DNA of 64,000 nucleotides from an uncultured Campylobacter sp. (GCF_937981295.1 NZ_CALJPC010000089.1:1-64000), one strand, 5' to 3'. Positions 53,482 to 62,900 are shown, counted from the first letter of the stretch. Notes: generated by a model from the letters alone, not told the origin. Program-made: numbers and translations.

Positions 53482-53510
53482 ATTATAACTAATTTTAATT
53501 ATATTGTCAA
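53482..53510 (-). promoter_or_regulatory. Consensus promoter for cas8b-cas1
   Basis: On the minus strand TTGACA (53505-53510) is followed after exactly 17 bases by TATAAT (53482-53487). The predicted start is about 20 bases before the cas8b ATG. It lies in the 116-base gap after cas6, so the interference and adaptation genes can be transcribed independently of cas6. Confidence 0.8.
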
Positions 53511-53570
53511 TAGTTATTGTGTTTTAATGAAATAATTTGCCTTTTTTAAATTTTTATTATACAATCTGTT

Positions 53571-54302
53571 TTAAAGCAAGCAATCATCCTTTTTAGGATT
53601 TGAAATTTGTGCTTTAATGCAGTCTTGCTTTACAACCTCCAAAACCCCTACTCCGTAGTTCATGCACCCGCTTCCAGCACCCGTACCAAGGACCAAATTG
53701 ATTAGTTCTGCATTAGCTACAATTTTCCATCTTGCTTGCCACGCATATACCGGCTCGCGGTTGTTGCCGTAATAGAATTTCGCAGATTCACCCGGCTTTT
53801 GCCACAATAAATTTAACTCCATTTCGCCATCATATTTTTGCCCCATAATCGTTTCAAATCGCTGTAAAATATTCGTCTTCATCATCTCTAAATGCCTGCT
53901 ATCTTGCGGCTGCAAATAGACTTTATGCCCCAAAAGCCCGCTTACTGCGCATGCCACGTAGCCTTGCACAATAGCTTCGTTCTCGCAAATTTTATGATTT
54001 TTTGCTTCGACGGTAGTTTGCGTAAATAGAATTTCACCCAAGCTTAGCCCGTCTTTTAGCACTGCTAGCGCGATTTTACGTTCAAACTCCGGCTCGCATG
54101 AAGTAAATCGCACGCGCAAGTCCTCTCCTCGCAAGATAAAATCAAACACCGTGCGTTTAAAAATTTTACCGCTTGATTCGTGCCTATATCCTACGTGCTC
54201 TGAAGCCGGCAGATAGCGATAAAGAAAGCCCTGAATCAGCTGCGAGAGAGATTTTGTGATTTTTAGATTTTTAGTTGGTAATTTTGCGTTGATGATTAGC
54301 AT
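53571..54302 (-). CDS. cas6: CRISPR RNA endoribonuclease Cas6
   Basis: Cas6 cuts the CRISPR transcript inside each repeat. The 243-residue protein is a RAMP with the C-terminal glycine-rich loop LGTGAGSGCMNYGVGVLEV. A candidate catalytic His lies in the N-terminal part (SEHVGYRHES). I start at the ATG at 54302 (MLIINAKLP), which has AAGGAG five bases upstream; 11 further upstream codons are open. It is first in the cas order but separated from cas8b by 116 bases with its own promoter. Confidence 0.93.
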   Translation of the reverse strand: MLIINAKLPTKNLKITKSLSQLIQGFLYRYLPASEHVGYRHESSGKIFKRTVFDFILRGEDLRVRFTSCEPEFERKIALAVLKDGLSLGEILFTQTTVEAKNHKICENEAIVQGYVACAVSGLLGHKVYLQPQDSRHLEMMKTNILQRFETIMGQKYDGEMELNLLWQKPGESAKFYYGNNREPVYAWQARWKIVANAELINLVLGTGAGSGCMNYGVGVLEVVKQDCIKAQISNPKKDDCLL

Positions 54303-54374
54303 TTGCGCTCCTTTGCGCGGTAAAATTTTGCCCAAGGTTCGCGCAAACCTTGGGCAAATGAGCTCTAAGTAAAA

Positions 54375-56402
54375 TTAAAATCCTATCTCTTTGATATCGG
54401 CAAACTGCAAAAACGCGCGATAAATTTGCCCGATATTTGCGATACGATTTGCGCGTATCGCGGCATCCTGGACGTTTATCATCACATTATCGAAAAAATT
54501 ATCAATCACGTCTTTAAGCCCAAATAGTGAGCGCAGATACCCACTCACATCGTTTTCGTTGAGCTTAATCGCCCTGAACGCCGCATTTAGCGCACGCTCA
54601 GCGTCGTGTTCGAATAGGCTTTCGTCCACCGCGCCTATTTTTTCGTCCTTGATGATATTGGCTAGGCGCTTAAAAGTTGCGAAATTCTCTCCGAAATCCG
54701 CTGCTGCTGCGATCTCGCCCAGCGCCTTTATGGCCTTGCTTAGTAGTAATAGATCGTTTTCGCCGCTTGCGATGCACGCCTTGATCACGGACGGATTTAT
54801 CTCGTCAAAAATTCCGTATAACCTATCTTTTATAAAATCCAATAGCTTAGAAATGTCAAATTTCTTATAATTTGGCGCCAGCTTTTGCGCCAGCGCATTC
54901 GCATCAAAGCTCAATCCTTGATTTAGTAAAATTTTAATTAGCCCCGTAGCTGCGCGGCGAAGTGCATACGGATCTTTATTGCCGCTTGGAACTTTATTGA
55001 TACTAAAAAGCCCCAGGAGCGTTTCAAATTTCATCGCCACAGCGATTACGCTACTAAATACACCGCTTGGCAGCTCGCTATCCTCGCCGCTAGGCAGATA
55101 TTGCTCGCGTATCGCGCGGCATATATGATCTGTCAGTCCAGCGTGTGCGGCATAGTAGCTGCCCATAATGCCTTGAAGCTCGCTAAATTCGCCCACCATC
55201 GTGCTGCTAAGATCTGCTTTACTAAACATTACGGCATTTTCCACATCCCGCGCAAAATCCTTTTTGCCGATATCCGCCTCAATCTGCGTAGCATAATCCG
55301 CGCTCAGTGCCCTTGCTACAGCTAGCTCGCGCACCTGCTTATCATAAACCGAGCCAAGGGCTTGCATATAGGAAATTTGCTTAAGTTTTTCAGGGCTAAA
55401 TTCCGCTTGCAAATCGCTTTTCCAAAAAAACATAGCATCGCTTAGGCGCGCGCGTAAAACTTTTTCATTACCGCGTACTACAAGCTCGTCATCATTGGTT
55501 ATCGCATTACTAACGACAACGAAGTGATTGCTTAAGTTTTTATCCTCGAAAACGGGAAAATAGCGCTGATTCTCCTTCATCGAAGTGATAATGACCTCTT
55601 TTGGCACGCTTAAAAAATCTCGCTCAAAGCTGCCTAGCAGCGCCGTCGGATACTCGGTGATCGCCGTTACTTCATCTAGCAACGCAGGATCGACCTCAAT
55701 CTTAAAACCATGCTTTTTCTCGAGCTTTACAAACTCGCTTAGAATTTTATCTTTTCTTTTTTGCTCGCTTAAAATTACGCCGTTACGCTCCAGCAGTGCA
55801 AAATAATCTGCGGCGTCTTTAAATTTAATCGCTTCATAGCCAAATTTTCTGTGCGGAAAAAATGCAGCCGCGCTTCGCACGCCATAAATTTCAAAATCTA
55901 CGTTTTGACCGCCCAAAACGCAGGCTATGCTTCTTATCGGACGGATAAACTCAAACTCGCCGCTACCCCAGCGCATTGCGCGTCCAAAATTTAGCGATCG
56001 TAAAAACTCCTCTATCATTTCGCCTAGGATTCCACGACTATCACGCCCCTTTTGCACCGCAGCGTGGTAGAGCACCTCTTTGCCGCCTATCTGCCGAAAT
56101 TCCAGCTCGCTTTCGCTTATGCCGCATTTTTTAGCAAAACTTAGCGCTGCAGGGCTCCACGCGCCGTCTTTGAGCGCGACGGATTTTGGCGCGCCCGTGC
56201 TTATGATCTGCGCATCATCGCCGCGTTGTGGAAAATCCTCGTGAAATAGCACAAATCTACGCGGGCTAAATTCGAAGCGAAAGTCGCTATTTATGCGGTT
56301 AGCCTCAAGTACCGCGCGCCATTTTGGCGCGATATTCGCACGCTCTTTTAAAAACGGGATCGCAGGCAGCTCCTCGACCCCAATCTCAATGAGTAGTTCC
56401 AT
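54375..56402 (-). CDS. glyS: Glycine-tRNA ligase beta subunit
   Basis: GlyS is the beta chain of the alpha2-beta2 glycyl-tRNA synthetase. The N-terminus LLIEIGVEELPAIPF is diagnostic, and FEFSPRRFVLF, the HD-like region and a C-terminal anticodon-binding region follow over 675 residues. AAAGGATAAAG precedes the start. The upstream 44-residue ORF overlaps it by 17 bases. glyQ is not in this window. Confidence 0.96.
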   Translation of the reverse strand: MELLIEIGVEELPAIPFLKERANIAPKWRAVLEANRINSDFRFEFSPRRFVLFHEDFPQRGDDAQIISTGAPKSVALKDGAWSPAALSFAKKCGISESELEFRQIGGKEVLYHAAVQKGRDSRGILGEMIEEFLRSLNFGRAMRWGSGEFEFIRPIRSIACVLGGQNVDFEIYGVRSAAAFFPHRKFGYEAIKFKDAADYFALLERNGVILSEQKRKDKILSEFVKLEKKHGFKIEVDPALLDEVTAITEYPTALLGSFERDFLSVPKEVIITSMKENQRYFPVFEDKNLSNHFVVVSNAITNDDELVVRGNEKVLRARLSDAMFFWKSDLQAEFSPEKLKQISYMQALGSVYDKQVRELAVARALSADYATQIEADIGKKDFARDVENAVMFSKADLSSTMVGEFSELQGIMGSYYAAHAGLTDHICRAIREQYLPSGEDSELPSGVFSSVIAVAMKFETLLGLFSINKVPSGNKDPYALRRAATGLIKILLNQGLSFDANALAQKLAPNYKKFDISKLLDFIKDRLYGIFDEINPSVIKACIASGENDLLLLSKAIKALGEIAAAADFGENFATFKRLANIIKDEKIGAVDESLFEHDAERALNAAFRAIKLNENDVSGYLRSLFGLKDVIDNFFDNVMINVQDAAIRANRIANIGQIYRAFLQFADIKEIGF

Positions 56403-56520
56403 CTTTATCCTTTTTTCGTTGATTTCGTTTTTCGTTTTTCTCCATTATTTCGCGGTTAAATCCTACGATCATAAATATCATAAAAAGCACGAAAAGTGCG
56501 GTTATAACGGCGTGTATCAT
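56386..56520 (-). CDS. 44-residue membrane micro-protein before glyS
   Basis: This short frame begins with an ATGA overlap at the nuclease stop codon and ends 17 bases inside glyS. It encodes MIHAVITALFVLFMIFMIVG, one membrane helix, then a highly charged tail rich in Lys, Glu and Asn. The tight overlaps on both sides are those of a real operon gene. The helix-plus-charged-tail layout is plausible, but no family is known to me. Confidence 0.6.
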   Translation of the reverse strand: MIHAVITALFVLFMIFMIVGFNREIMEKNEKRNQRKKDKDGTTH

Positions 56521-57878
56521 TCTACTATAAATTCCTTTTGCCCTTTATAAATCGTAAAATAGGCATTTTTAAATTCTAAATTTTTGCCGTTTTGTACAGG
56601 AGCGCTTTTGCGAAAAATTCTAAACTCGCCCGCGCTTTTTAGATCAATTATGCCGTCTTCAACGTCGCCTTTGATCGTGCTTATCACATCTCCTGCGCGC
56701 AGCTGCCGCACCGATGCGCTAGGCAAAACGTATGGTGTGATAGAGCCTACGTTGCCGTTTCTAGCTACGATCTCAAAATCGTCGATTTCAAAGCTTTGCT
56801 TATAAAATTTCGTCTTTTTTACTAGCAGATCGAGTTTATCGCCTAGCTGTAGCCCGCTGCCGCCATAGACAAAAACTCCACTTCCATCTTGAGAAATCGC
56901 AAAGCCATGGCGGTTTGTAAAACTCACGACTACGCCTTTTATCAGCACAGGCTCACTTATAATGCGCCCGTAAAGCTCCTCTATCGTGACGGTCTTTGCG
57001 GCGCTATCGATATTTTTAGCTAAAAATTCTTGCTTTTTCGGCGTAGATTTTAAAGCGCCTTCGTCTGTCAGAATGAAGCTAATCGGGAAATGATCGGAAG
57101 TGAGAGAGGATTTGGCAAACGCGAAGCTGCCCTTTTTATATCCCGGCTCGCTACTAAAAAAATCGTCGCTAAGCAAGATATGATCGAGCACCGCACCGCT
57201 TTCATGAGACTCACAAGAGCCAAAATGCTTTAACTGCGAGCAGGGATGTAGCGCCCATAAATCACTAAATCCGTCGCGCTCGATAAGCTCGTTTAGCAAA
57301 GAATTTCGCCCGAAATTCGTATTAAAATCTCCCGCTACGATAGCGCGTTGGTGCCCTTGCAAAACCTCGCGTAAAAAGGCGAAATTGCGCTTGCGCTCGC
57401 TAAGCGGATTGCGCGCAGAGAGCATATGCACGACATAAAAGCTAAAATCAGTGCCGCCAAGCGCAAAATCCGCCCGCAAAATATCTCTAGTTTTAAGCTC
57501 TACTGGGCGGTAAGTTTTTTGAAATTTTATCGGTATGCGCGACATCACCGCCACGCCCGCAGGTGCAGTCTGTGCGCGCGAAAAAGCGTAGAATTTATAG
57601 CCCGCTTTCTGAGCAAGTGCTTTTAGCACAGCTTCGTTTTCGATCTCTTGCAGCCCCAAAATATCGGCATTAAGCGCGCTTATCTCATCCGCCACCTTTT
57701 GCAGCTTGCGCTCGTATTTTTGCTCGCTCCATGAGCCGCGCCCGATCTCAAAGTCCGCGTACTCCGTGCCGTCGTTTACGCCGTCGAATAAATTTTGCAC
57801 GTTAAACGATGCGATTTTCAGCTCCGCAGCACCCGCGCCGCAGAAAAACATCGCAAAAAGTAGTGCTAAAACTCGCAA
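56517..57878 (-). CDS. Secreted endonuclease/exonuclease/phosphatase family protein
   Basis: The 453-residue protein has a signal peptide (MRVLALLFAMFFCGAGAA) and an EEP-fold nuclease domain. Diagnostic segments are IASFNVQNLFD, DILGLQEIEN (the catalytic Glu), VAGDFNTNFG (Asp/Asn) and TSDHFPISF (Asp-His). The last 150 residues form a beta-rich OB-like domain, as in bacterial extracellular nucleases. It should degrade extracellular or periplasmic DNA. It overlaps trmL by 13 bases. Confidence 0.87.
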   Translation of the reverse strand: MRVLALLFAMFFCGAGAAELKIASFNVQNLFDGVNDGTEYADFEIGRGSWSEQKYERKLQKVADEISALNADILGLQEIENEAVLKALAQKAGYKFYAFSRAQTAPAGVAVMSRIPIKFQKTYRPVELKTRDILRADFALGGTDFSFYVVHMLSARNPLSERKRNFAFLREVLQGHQRAIVAGDFNTNFGRNSLLNELIERDGFSDLWALHPCSQLKHFGSCESHESGAVLDHILLSDDFFSSEPGYKKGSFAFAKSSLTSDHFPISFILTDEGALKSTPKKQEFLAKNIDSAAKTVTIEELYGRIISEPVLIKGVVVSFTNRHGFAISQDGSGVFVYGGSGLQLGDKLDLLVKKTKFYKQSFEIDDFEIVARNGNVGSITPYVLPSASVRQLRAGDVISTIKGDVEDGIIDLKSAGEFRIFRKSAPVQNGKNLEFKNAYFTIYKGQKEFIVE

Positions 57879-58357
57879 ACCGCGCTCCTAAAGTCGAATT
57901 TATCGATATTTTGGCGGATCGCTTCGTAGGTTACGATACCCACGCTGGTGGCTAAATTTAAACTGCGCCCCGCCCCGCTCATCGGGATCGTGATGCAGTT
58001 TTCGCGATTTGTGCGCATGATCTCAAGCGGCAGCCCGTGCCCCTCCGAGCCGAAAATCAAAAAATCGCCCGGCTGAAATTTTGCCTCATAGTAGAGCTTG
58101 TTCGTCTTCGTCGTCGCAAAAAAGAAGCGCTGCTTAAATTTCTCGTTCGCCGCCATAAACGCGTCCCAATTTTCCCAAATTTTAAGATCCAAGTTCGCCC
58201 AGTAATCAAGCCCCGCACGGCGCAGATGCTTATCGTCGATGACGAATCCAAGTGGCTTGATCAGATGCAGGCAGCACCCAGCATTGACGCACATACGCCC
58301 GATGGAGCCGGTGTTTGTGTGGATCTGCGGATATACTAACACGATATTAAACATCAA
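57866..58357 (-). CDS. trmL: tRNA (cytidine/uridine(34)-2'-O)-methyltransferase TrmL
   Basis: TrmL 2'-O-methylates the wobble base of tRNA-Leu. It is a minimal SPOUT methyltransferase of 163 residues with the start FNIVLVYPQIHTNTGSIGR and the knot motifs FGSEGHGLPLE and GAGRSLNLATSVGI. All are typical. The overlaps on both sides suggest a common transcript with the nuclease gene. Confidence 0.94.
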   Translation of the reverse strand: MMFNIVLVYPQIHTNTGSIGRMCVNAGCCLHLIKPLGFVIDDKHLRRAGLDYWANLDLKIWENWDAFMAANEKFKQRFFFATTKTNKLYYEAKFQPGDFLIFGSEGHGLPLEIMRTNRENCITIPMSGAGRSLNLATSVGIVTYEAIRQNIDKFDFRSAVCEF

Positions 58358-59081
58358 AAATCACCGATTTTGCATGAGCAGAATTTTGCAATTTAAAATT
58401 CCGCAAAGCGAGATTTTGAGATTTAGAATTTCGAAAAGCTAAATTACGCGGCTTGGAATTTCGCGCGGTAAAGCCTTGCAAATTTGAATGGGTAAAATTC
58501 CATAATTCGAAATTCTTTGAAGTAAAATTTAGGTTCGTGATTTTGCGACGCTGCAGGACGTCAGATTTTTTCTCACAGCAATACGGCTCTTGCGTCTTTC
58601 TATGGTGCGGCGCGACAGCTACTCCCATAGCACAGGACGCGCGATACGGCTCGCTAAATTTTGCTTTAATACGTTTAATACGACGCAGGCTGTGAGATTT
58701 TGTGCCAAAATGTCCTAATCCGCAAAATTTCATCTCGCTGTAATGCGAGCCGTGAAATTCCGCATCGCTGCTGCACGGCTCATATAATTTCTCGCCGCAT
58801 CGATGTGATCTGCGAAATTCTCTCGATCCATAAAACTTCGCCTCGTGGATTTTCTCCGTGTGGCGGCACGACGGATGAAATTTTAATAGGTAAAATTCCG
58901 CGTCGTGAAATTCTACCGAGCTAAGCTTTGCGCTATGAAATCTTACGCTGCAAAAATTTAAATTTCGTGCAGCAAAAATCACGAGATTTCGCCTGCGATC
59001 AAAGCAAAAAGCGCATTTTTGCAAAGACGCAGCATTCTTGCAAAACGCGTAAATTTCGTCGCGACGATAGAATTTTTTCAT
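58347..59081 (-). CDS. Doubtful ORF over RAATTY-rich sequence
   Basis: A 244-codon frame with AGGAG eight bases before its ATG is open throughout and overlaps trmL by 11 bases. The product is Cys-, His- and Phe-rich with loosely repeated KFHP, AKFYG, MKFCG and EFHDAEF elements, many of them simply the translation of AAATTT and GAATTT. I count about 19 RAATTY hexamers in 720 bases. It may be a remnant gene expanded by the motif, or non-coding DNA that happens to be open. I do not recognise any domain. Confidence 0.3.
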   Translation of the reverse strand: MKKFYRRDEIYAFCKNAASLQKCAFCFDRRRNLVIFAARNLNFCSVRFHSAKLSSVEFHDAEFYLLKFHPSCRHTEKIHEAKFYGSREFRRSHRCGEKLYEPCSSDAEFHGSHYSEMKFCGLGHFGTKSHSLRRIKRIKAKFSEPYRASCAMGVAVAPHHRKTQEPYCCEKKSDVLQRRKITNLNFTSKNFELWNFTHSNLQGFTARNSKPRNLAFRNSKSQNLALRNFKLQNSAHAKSVIFDV

Positions 59082-59130
59082 AAAACTAGCTCCTAAATAA
59101 AACGGCGATTTTACAAAAATCTCTCTAAAT

Positions 59131-60252
59131 TTACGCTTTTAAAGCCGCTACAAACGCCCTAATCTCCGCTTCTTGCAGCCTCTTGATCTCCTTGCCGATC
59201 GCAGCGCCGCGCAGATTGCGAGCGACATCCGCGGCGCAAACCAAGCTTTTAAATTTCTTATCCCAAATCCCAAGCCGCTTCGCCGCTTGCACCCTACCTT
59301 TACAATACAGCCCGAGCCACTGCTTAAGCGGCATTTTTAGAGCGATTTTACATAGCCGCTCGTCGCTTACCCGCTTAAAAAACGGCTCGCTAAGTAGCCT
59401 TTTATAAAGAGAATTTAGCCCTAAATTCTTTAAAATCTTATTTTTATCTAATCCTAAAAAATTCAAAAACGCGTATAAAAAAAACATTTCATTTCTCACG
59501 AAAGATTCGCCGTGCTCTATGAATTGCATCAGTCGCTCGTGCGTGCGCGGATCAATCCGCAATCCAAAAACCCGCTCGTAAAGCCCTAGCTCTTGCATTA
59601 GCATCATCCCATATCGATGCATGGGTGCACGGAAAAATTTAATCAGCTCTGCTTTAATGCGCTCGCAACTAAGATCGCTAGCGTCGATACTATGCATGAG
59701 CTCTAAGGTGCGCGGCTCGGCGCGAAGCTCAAATCTTGCGGCAAACTGCACCGCGCGATATACGCGCAAACTATCCTCCACGAAAGTGTGCGGATCAACC
59801 ACTCGCAAAATCCTCGCATGCAAATCCGCAAGCCCGCCGTAAAAATCGAGTACTTTACCACTTATAGCGTCTATCATCATCGCATTGATCGTAAAATCGC
59901 GCCGCCTGCTAGCCTCATGTTCGTCCGTAGCCAAAGCGACGCTAAAGCCCTTGTGCCCGATGCCAGTCTTACTCTCGGTGCGCGGAAGCGAGATATCGAA
60001 GTTTTTGTATTTATAGACGAAGTAGCTTTTGCCGACGCCCTGTGCGCCGAAGTCCTGCATAATTTGCTCGAAACGGCGCGGTCCCACATCGTAAAGCTCC
60101 ACATCCACATCAGCGCTCGCCCGCCCCAAAAAATGATCGCGCACGCAACCGCCTACTAGATAGATACGCGAGCTAAATTTTTTAAGATAATCTAAAAGCG
60201 CGATGAAATCGTCATTTTGATAGATTTTCAAGTCGGTTTTCGATACTTGCAA
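59131..60252 (-). CDS. cca: CCA tRNA nucleotidyltransferase / poly(A) polymerase family
   Basis: This is a class II nucleotidyltransferase. LVGGCVRDHFLGRASADVDVELYDV holds the G-G and the D-x-D metal site, and RRDFTINAMMID and EDSLRVYRAVQFAARF are the nucleotide-binding motifs. The family adds CCA to tRNA 3' ends (or poly(A) to RNA); in C. jejuni the homologue is annotated cca. 373 residues is normal. It overlaps the ciaD-like gene by 41 bases. Confidence 0.93.
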   Translation of the reverse strand: MQVSKTDLKIYQNDDFIALLDYLKKFSSRIYLVGGCVRDHFLGRASADVDVELYDVGPRRFEQIMQDFGAQGVGKSYFVYKYKNFDISLPRTESKTGIGHKGFSVALATDEHEASRRRDFTINAMMIDAISGKVLDFYGGLADLHARILRVVDPHTFVEDSLRVYRAVQFAARFELRAEPRTLELMHSIDASDLSCERIKAELIKFFRAPMHRYGMMLMQELGLYERVFGLRIDPRTHERLMQFIEHGESFVRNEMFFLYAFLNFLGLDKNKILKNLGLNSLYKRLLSEPFFKRVSDERLCKIALKMPLKQWLGLYCKGRVQAAKRLGIWDKKFKSLVCAADVARNLRGAAIGKEIKRLQEAEIRAFVAALKA

Positions 60253-61579
60253 GCAAAAATTCCATAAATTTTAAATTTAGCTCCACGCGCGCGTTCAAAT
60301 CGCCCTTCTCAAAAGCGTTCAGCCCCTCAAAAAGCACTAAAATTCGCTCTTTTATCGCGCTCAAAAACTCCGCTTCGCTTGAAATTTTAAAATCTGCATT
60401 TGCGAGATATTTTGATTTATCACCCGCTTGAGGTTGTCTCGCAGCCCCGAGATGTCGCACTGCTTCAGGATGGCACGTGGCGGAATTTTTAGCACCATAA
60501 GAGGCAAGGCTTCCCGCTTGCATATCCTGTGCGGCAGAATTGCGAAGCTGCGGCGTGGCGAGCTCATCACCTCGCACCCTGGGCGTCGTAAAATTCTGCG
60601 GCTGTGAAACGAAATTTTGCTGCTGTGCGGCAGCATTGCGGATCTCTAGCGCGGCGGAATTTTGAGCTTGAAGTGACGCTAAATCCTGCTTTTTAGGATG
60701 CGCTGTGCTGAAATAATCGTCAACTTCGTTTTCTTTGAAATCAGAGCCAGGCCCAAAATCGTCATTACTTAGCTCCTTAAAATGCGCGCCTAAAATACGA
60801 GGCGTCAAATCTTGCTTACTTTGGGAGTCGTCATCCGTAGAATTTAGCGCTAATTCAAAATCTTTACTTTCGGCAGAGCTTCGCGGTATGCTTGCGTCCC
60901 TGCCTTGCGGCGAAACAAACCTATTCATATCACTGCCTAGACTATCGTAAATTTCGCCTGCGATGCCTGATAAATCACGCAAGCTTTCGTCAAATTTCAC
61001 GGCAGAGCTTTTTAAAATTTCATCGCTTGCAAAGGCGGTATTTACGGAATCTTTGCCGCTTGCAGAAATGGAATTTATAAAATTTCCTCCATTTAAAGAG
61101 ACGGAAACCACGGAATTTTCACTGCTTGTAAGATCAGAGTTTTTAAAATTCTCCTCGCTGGAAAAAGTAAAATTTTCATCTTTTGCGGCAGATTTTTTTA
61201 AAGTAGCGTCCGCTGCAAATTCCACGCTGCTAGGCGCAGAGCTACCACCCGCCATGAAATTTGAACGATCTAGGGTGGAATTTAAAGCGTCCGATGAAAC
61301 AAAGCGCGAAGTGGAATTTTTAGTATCTAAGGAAGTGAAATTTTGCGCGTTTGATGAAGCGATATCCGGTGCAGATGTGGAATTTAAGGCGCCAGATGCA
61401 ATGGGATCTGGCGCAAAAGAAGCGGGGCTTAAAGCATCCTGCGAAGCCTGCGCTTCTGCTTCAGCGCCGTTTGCATTCACAGCCCCCTCTTGCTGCACTG
61501 CCAAATCTTGCACGCGCTTTTGTGCTTTCATCTCATTTACTGCTTCGATGATATCTTCCAGTTCATTTTCATACATCAA
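60212..61579 (-). CDS. CiaD-like protein with expanded low-complexity region
   Basis: The N-terminal 30 residues and the last 54 (with AIKERILVLFEGLNAFEKGDL and FMEFLLASIENRL) match CiaD of C. jejuni (Cj0788) as I remember it. The position between a Cj0787-like gene and cca is also the same. C. jejuni CiaD is about 160 residues and is a secreted effector of host-cell invasion. Here the protein is 455 residues. The middle 370 are Ser/Asn/Ala-rich, with units such as ALNSTS, NAQNFTS, TKNSTS and SDALNST, encoded by DNA with 20 or more RAATTY hexamers. Whether it keeps an effector role is unknown. Confidence 0.75.
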   Translation of the reverse strand: MMYENELEDIIEAVNEMKAQKRVQDLAVQQEGAVNANGAEAEAQASQDALSPASFAPDPIASGALNSTSAPDIASSNAQNFTSLDTKNSTSRFVSSDALNSTLDRSNFMAGGSSAPSSVEFAADATLKKSAAKDENFTFSSEENFKNSDLTSSENSVVSVSLNGGNFINSISASGKDSVNTAFASDEILKSSAVKFDESLRDLSGIAGEIYDSLGSDMNRFVSPQGRDASIPRSSAESKDFELALNSTDDDSQSKQDLTPRILGAHFKELSNDDFGPGSDFKENEVDDYFSTAHPKKQDLASLQAQNSAALEIRNAAAQQQNFVSQPQNFTTPRVRGDELATPQLRNSAAQDMQAGSLASYGAKNSATCHPEAVRHLGAARQPQAGDKSKYLANADFKISSEAEFLSAIKERILVLFEGLNAFEKGDLNARVELNLKFMEFLLASIENRLENLSK

Positions 61580-61811
61580 TTAGCCACCTCTTAAATTCTG
61601 CTTGTTTGCGCGCATCGACGCTTAAAAAGCGCTCCAGCATCGCCATATTAACGCCCGAGCTTACTCGATGATTTAAATTTAGCCGCGCAAAAAGCACTGC
61701 GATATCGGCATTGCTAGGATCTGTGCGCAGTGCAGCGCGGCAGGCGCGAAGCGCGCCGTAAATATCGCCTCTTTCCTCAAGCTTCAAAGCATAAGCCAGC
61801 GCGCTATTCAA
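61569..61811 (-). CDS. Small TPR-like protein (Cj0787-like)
   Basis: This 80-residue protein reads ALKLEERGDIYGALRACRAALRTDPSNADIA, a single tetratricopeptide-like helix pair, then a basic helix. It lies between leuB and the ciaD-like gene, overlapping the latter by 11 bases, as its counterpart does in C. jejuni. The function is unknown. Confidence 0.7.
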   Translation of the reverse strand: MNSALAYALKLEERGDIYGALRACRAALRTDPSNADIAVLFARLNLNHRVSSGVNMAMLERFLSVDARKQAEFKRWLIDV

Positions 61812-61820
61812 GGCCTACTC

Positions 61821-62891
61821 CTAGGCTTTGGCCGCGTAATCTGCGATGATCGAGCCGATCTCTGCGGTCAAGCAAATTTCTTTGGCATCGTACTGCGCGA
61901 TATCCTTGGTGCGGTATCCGTCGCGAAGCACGGCGCGTACGGCAAGCTCGATCGCGGCTGCGGCCTCATTTTCGCCGAATGCGTATTTCAGCATCATCGC
62001 AGCGCTTAAGATCGTAGCGATCGGGTTTGCAATACCCTGCCCCGCGATGTCGGGCGCGCTGCCGTGGATAGGTTCGTAGATGCCTACCTTACCGCCGATA
62101 CTCGCACTCGGAAGCAATCCGATCGAGCCGCAGATCATGCTCGCCTCATCGCTTAAAATATCGCCGAACAAATTCTCCGTTAAAATCACGTCAAACTGCG
62201 CGGGCGCCCGCACTAGCTGCATCGCGGCGTTATCAACGTACATAAACTCCAAATTTATCCCCTCGTAATTTCCTGCTAGCTCGCTTACGACCTCGCGCCA
62301 CAGCTGGCTTGTTTCAAGCACGTTGGCCTTATCCACGAGCGTTATCTTTTTATTTCGCAAAAGCGCGGCCTCAAAGGCAACTTTTGCGACGCGCTCGATC
62401 TCAGAGACGTTGTAGCACATCGTATTTAGCGCGTCCTTTTCGTTTTTAACGCGCGGCTGCCCGAAATAAATCCCGCCCGTAAGCTCGCGCACCACCATTA
62501 TATCGACGCCTTTGATGATCTCCGGCTTTAGCGTCGAAGCGTTTATCAGCTCATCAAAAATCATCGCAGGACGCAAATTTGCAAACGCTCCAAGCTCTTT
62601 GCGAATTTTTAGCAGTCCGCTTTCGGGGCGCAGTTCGCGCGGCAAGCCATCCCATTTAGCGCCACCGATCGCGCCGAAAAGCACCGCATCGCTTGATTTA
62701 GCGGTATTTAGCGTCTCATCTGGAAGCGGAACGCCCATAATGTCGATTGCCGCGCCGCCCATCAAGCGGTAGTCAAAATTTAGTTCAAAATTAAATTTAT
62801 GGCTTACGGCATCGAGCACTTTGATCGCTTCTTCGATGATCTCAGGGCCGATTCCGTCGCCTTTTATCACGCATACGTCGTATTTTTTCAT
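61821..62891 (-). CDS. leuB: 3-isopropylmalate dehydrogenase LeuB
   Basis: LeuB oxidises and decarboxylates 3-isopropylmalate with NAD+ in leucine synthesis. The family's VIKGDGIGPEII start, VRELTGGIYFGQPR, the Asp cluster in LSDEASMICGSIGLLPSAS and EPIHGSAPDIAG are all present. 356 residues is normal. It follows leuD by nine bases. Confidence 0.96.
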   Translation of the reverse strand: MKKYDVCVIKGDGIGPEIIEEAIKVLDAVSHKFNFELNFDYRLMGGAAIDIMGVPLPDETLNTAKSSDAVLFGAIGGAKWDGLPRELRPESGLLKIRKELGAFANLRPAMIFDELINASTLKPEIIKGVDIMVVRELTGGIYFGQPRVKNEKDALNTMCYNVSEIERVAKVAFEAALLRNKKITLVDKANVLETSQLWREVVSELAGNYEGINLEFMYVDNAAMQLVRAPAQFDVILTENLFGDILSDEASMICGSIGLLPSASIGGKVGIYEPIHGSAPDIAGQGIANPIATILSAAMMLKYAFGENEAAAAIELAVRAVLRDGYRTKDIAQYDAKEICLTAEIGSIIADYAAKA

Positions 62892-62900
62892 CCAAATTCC

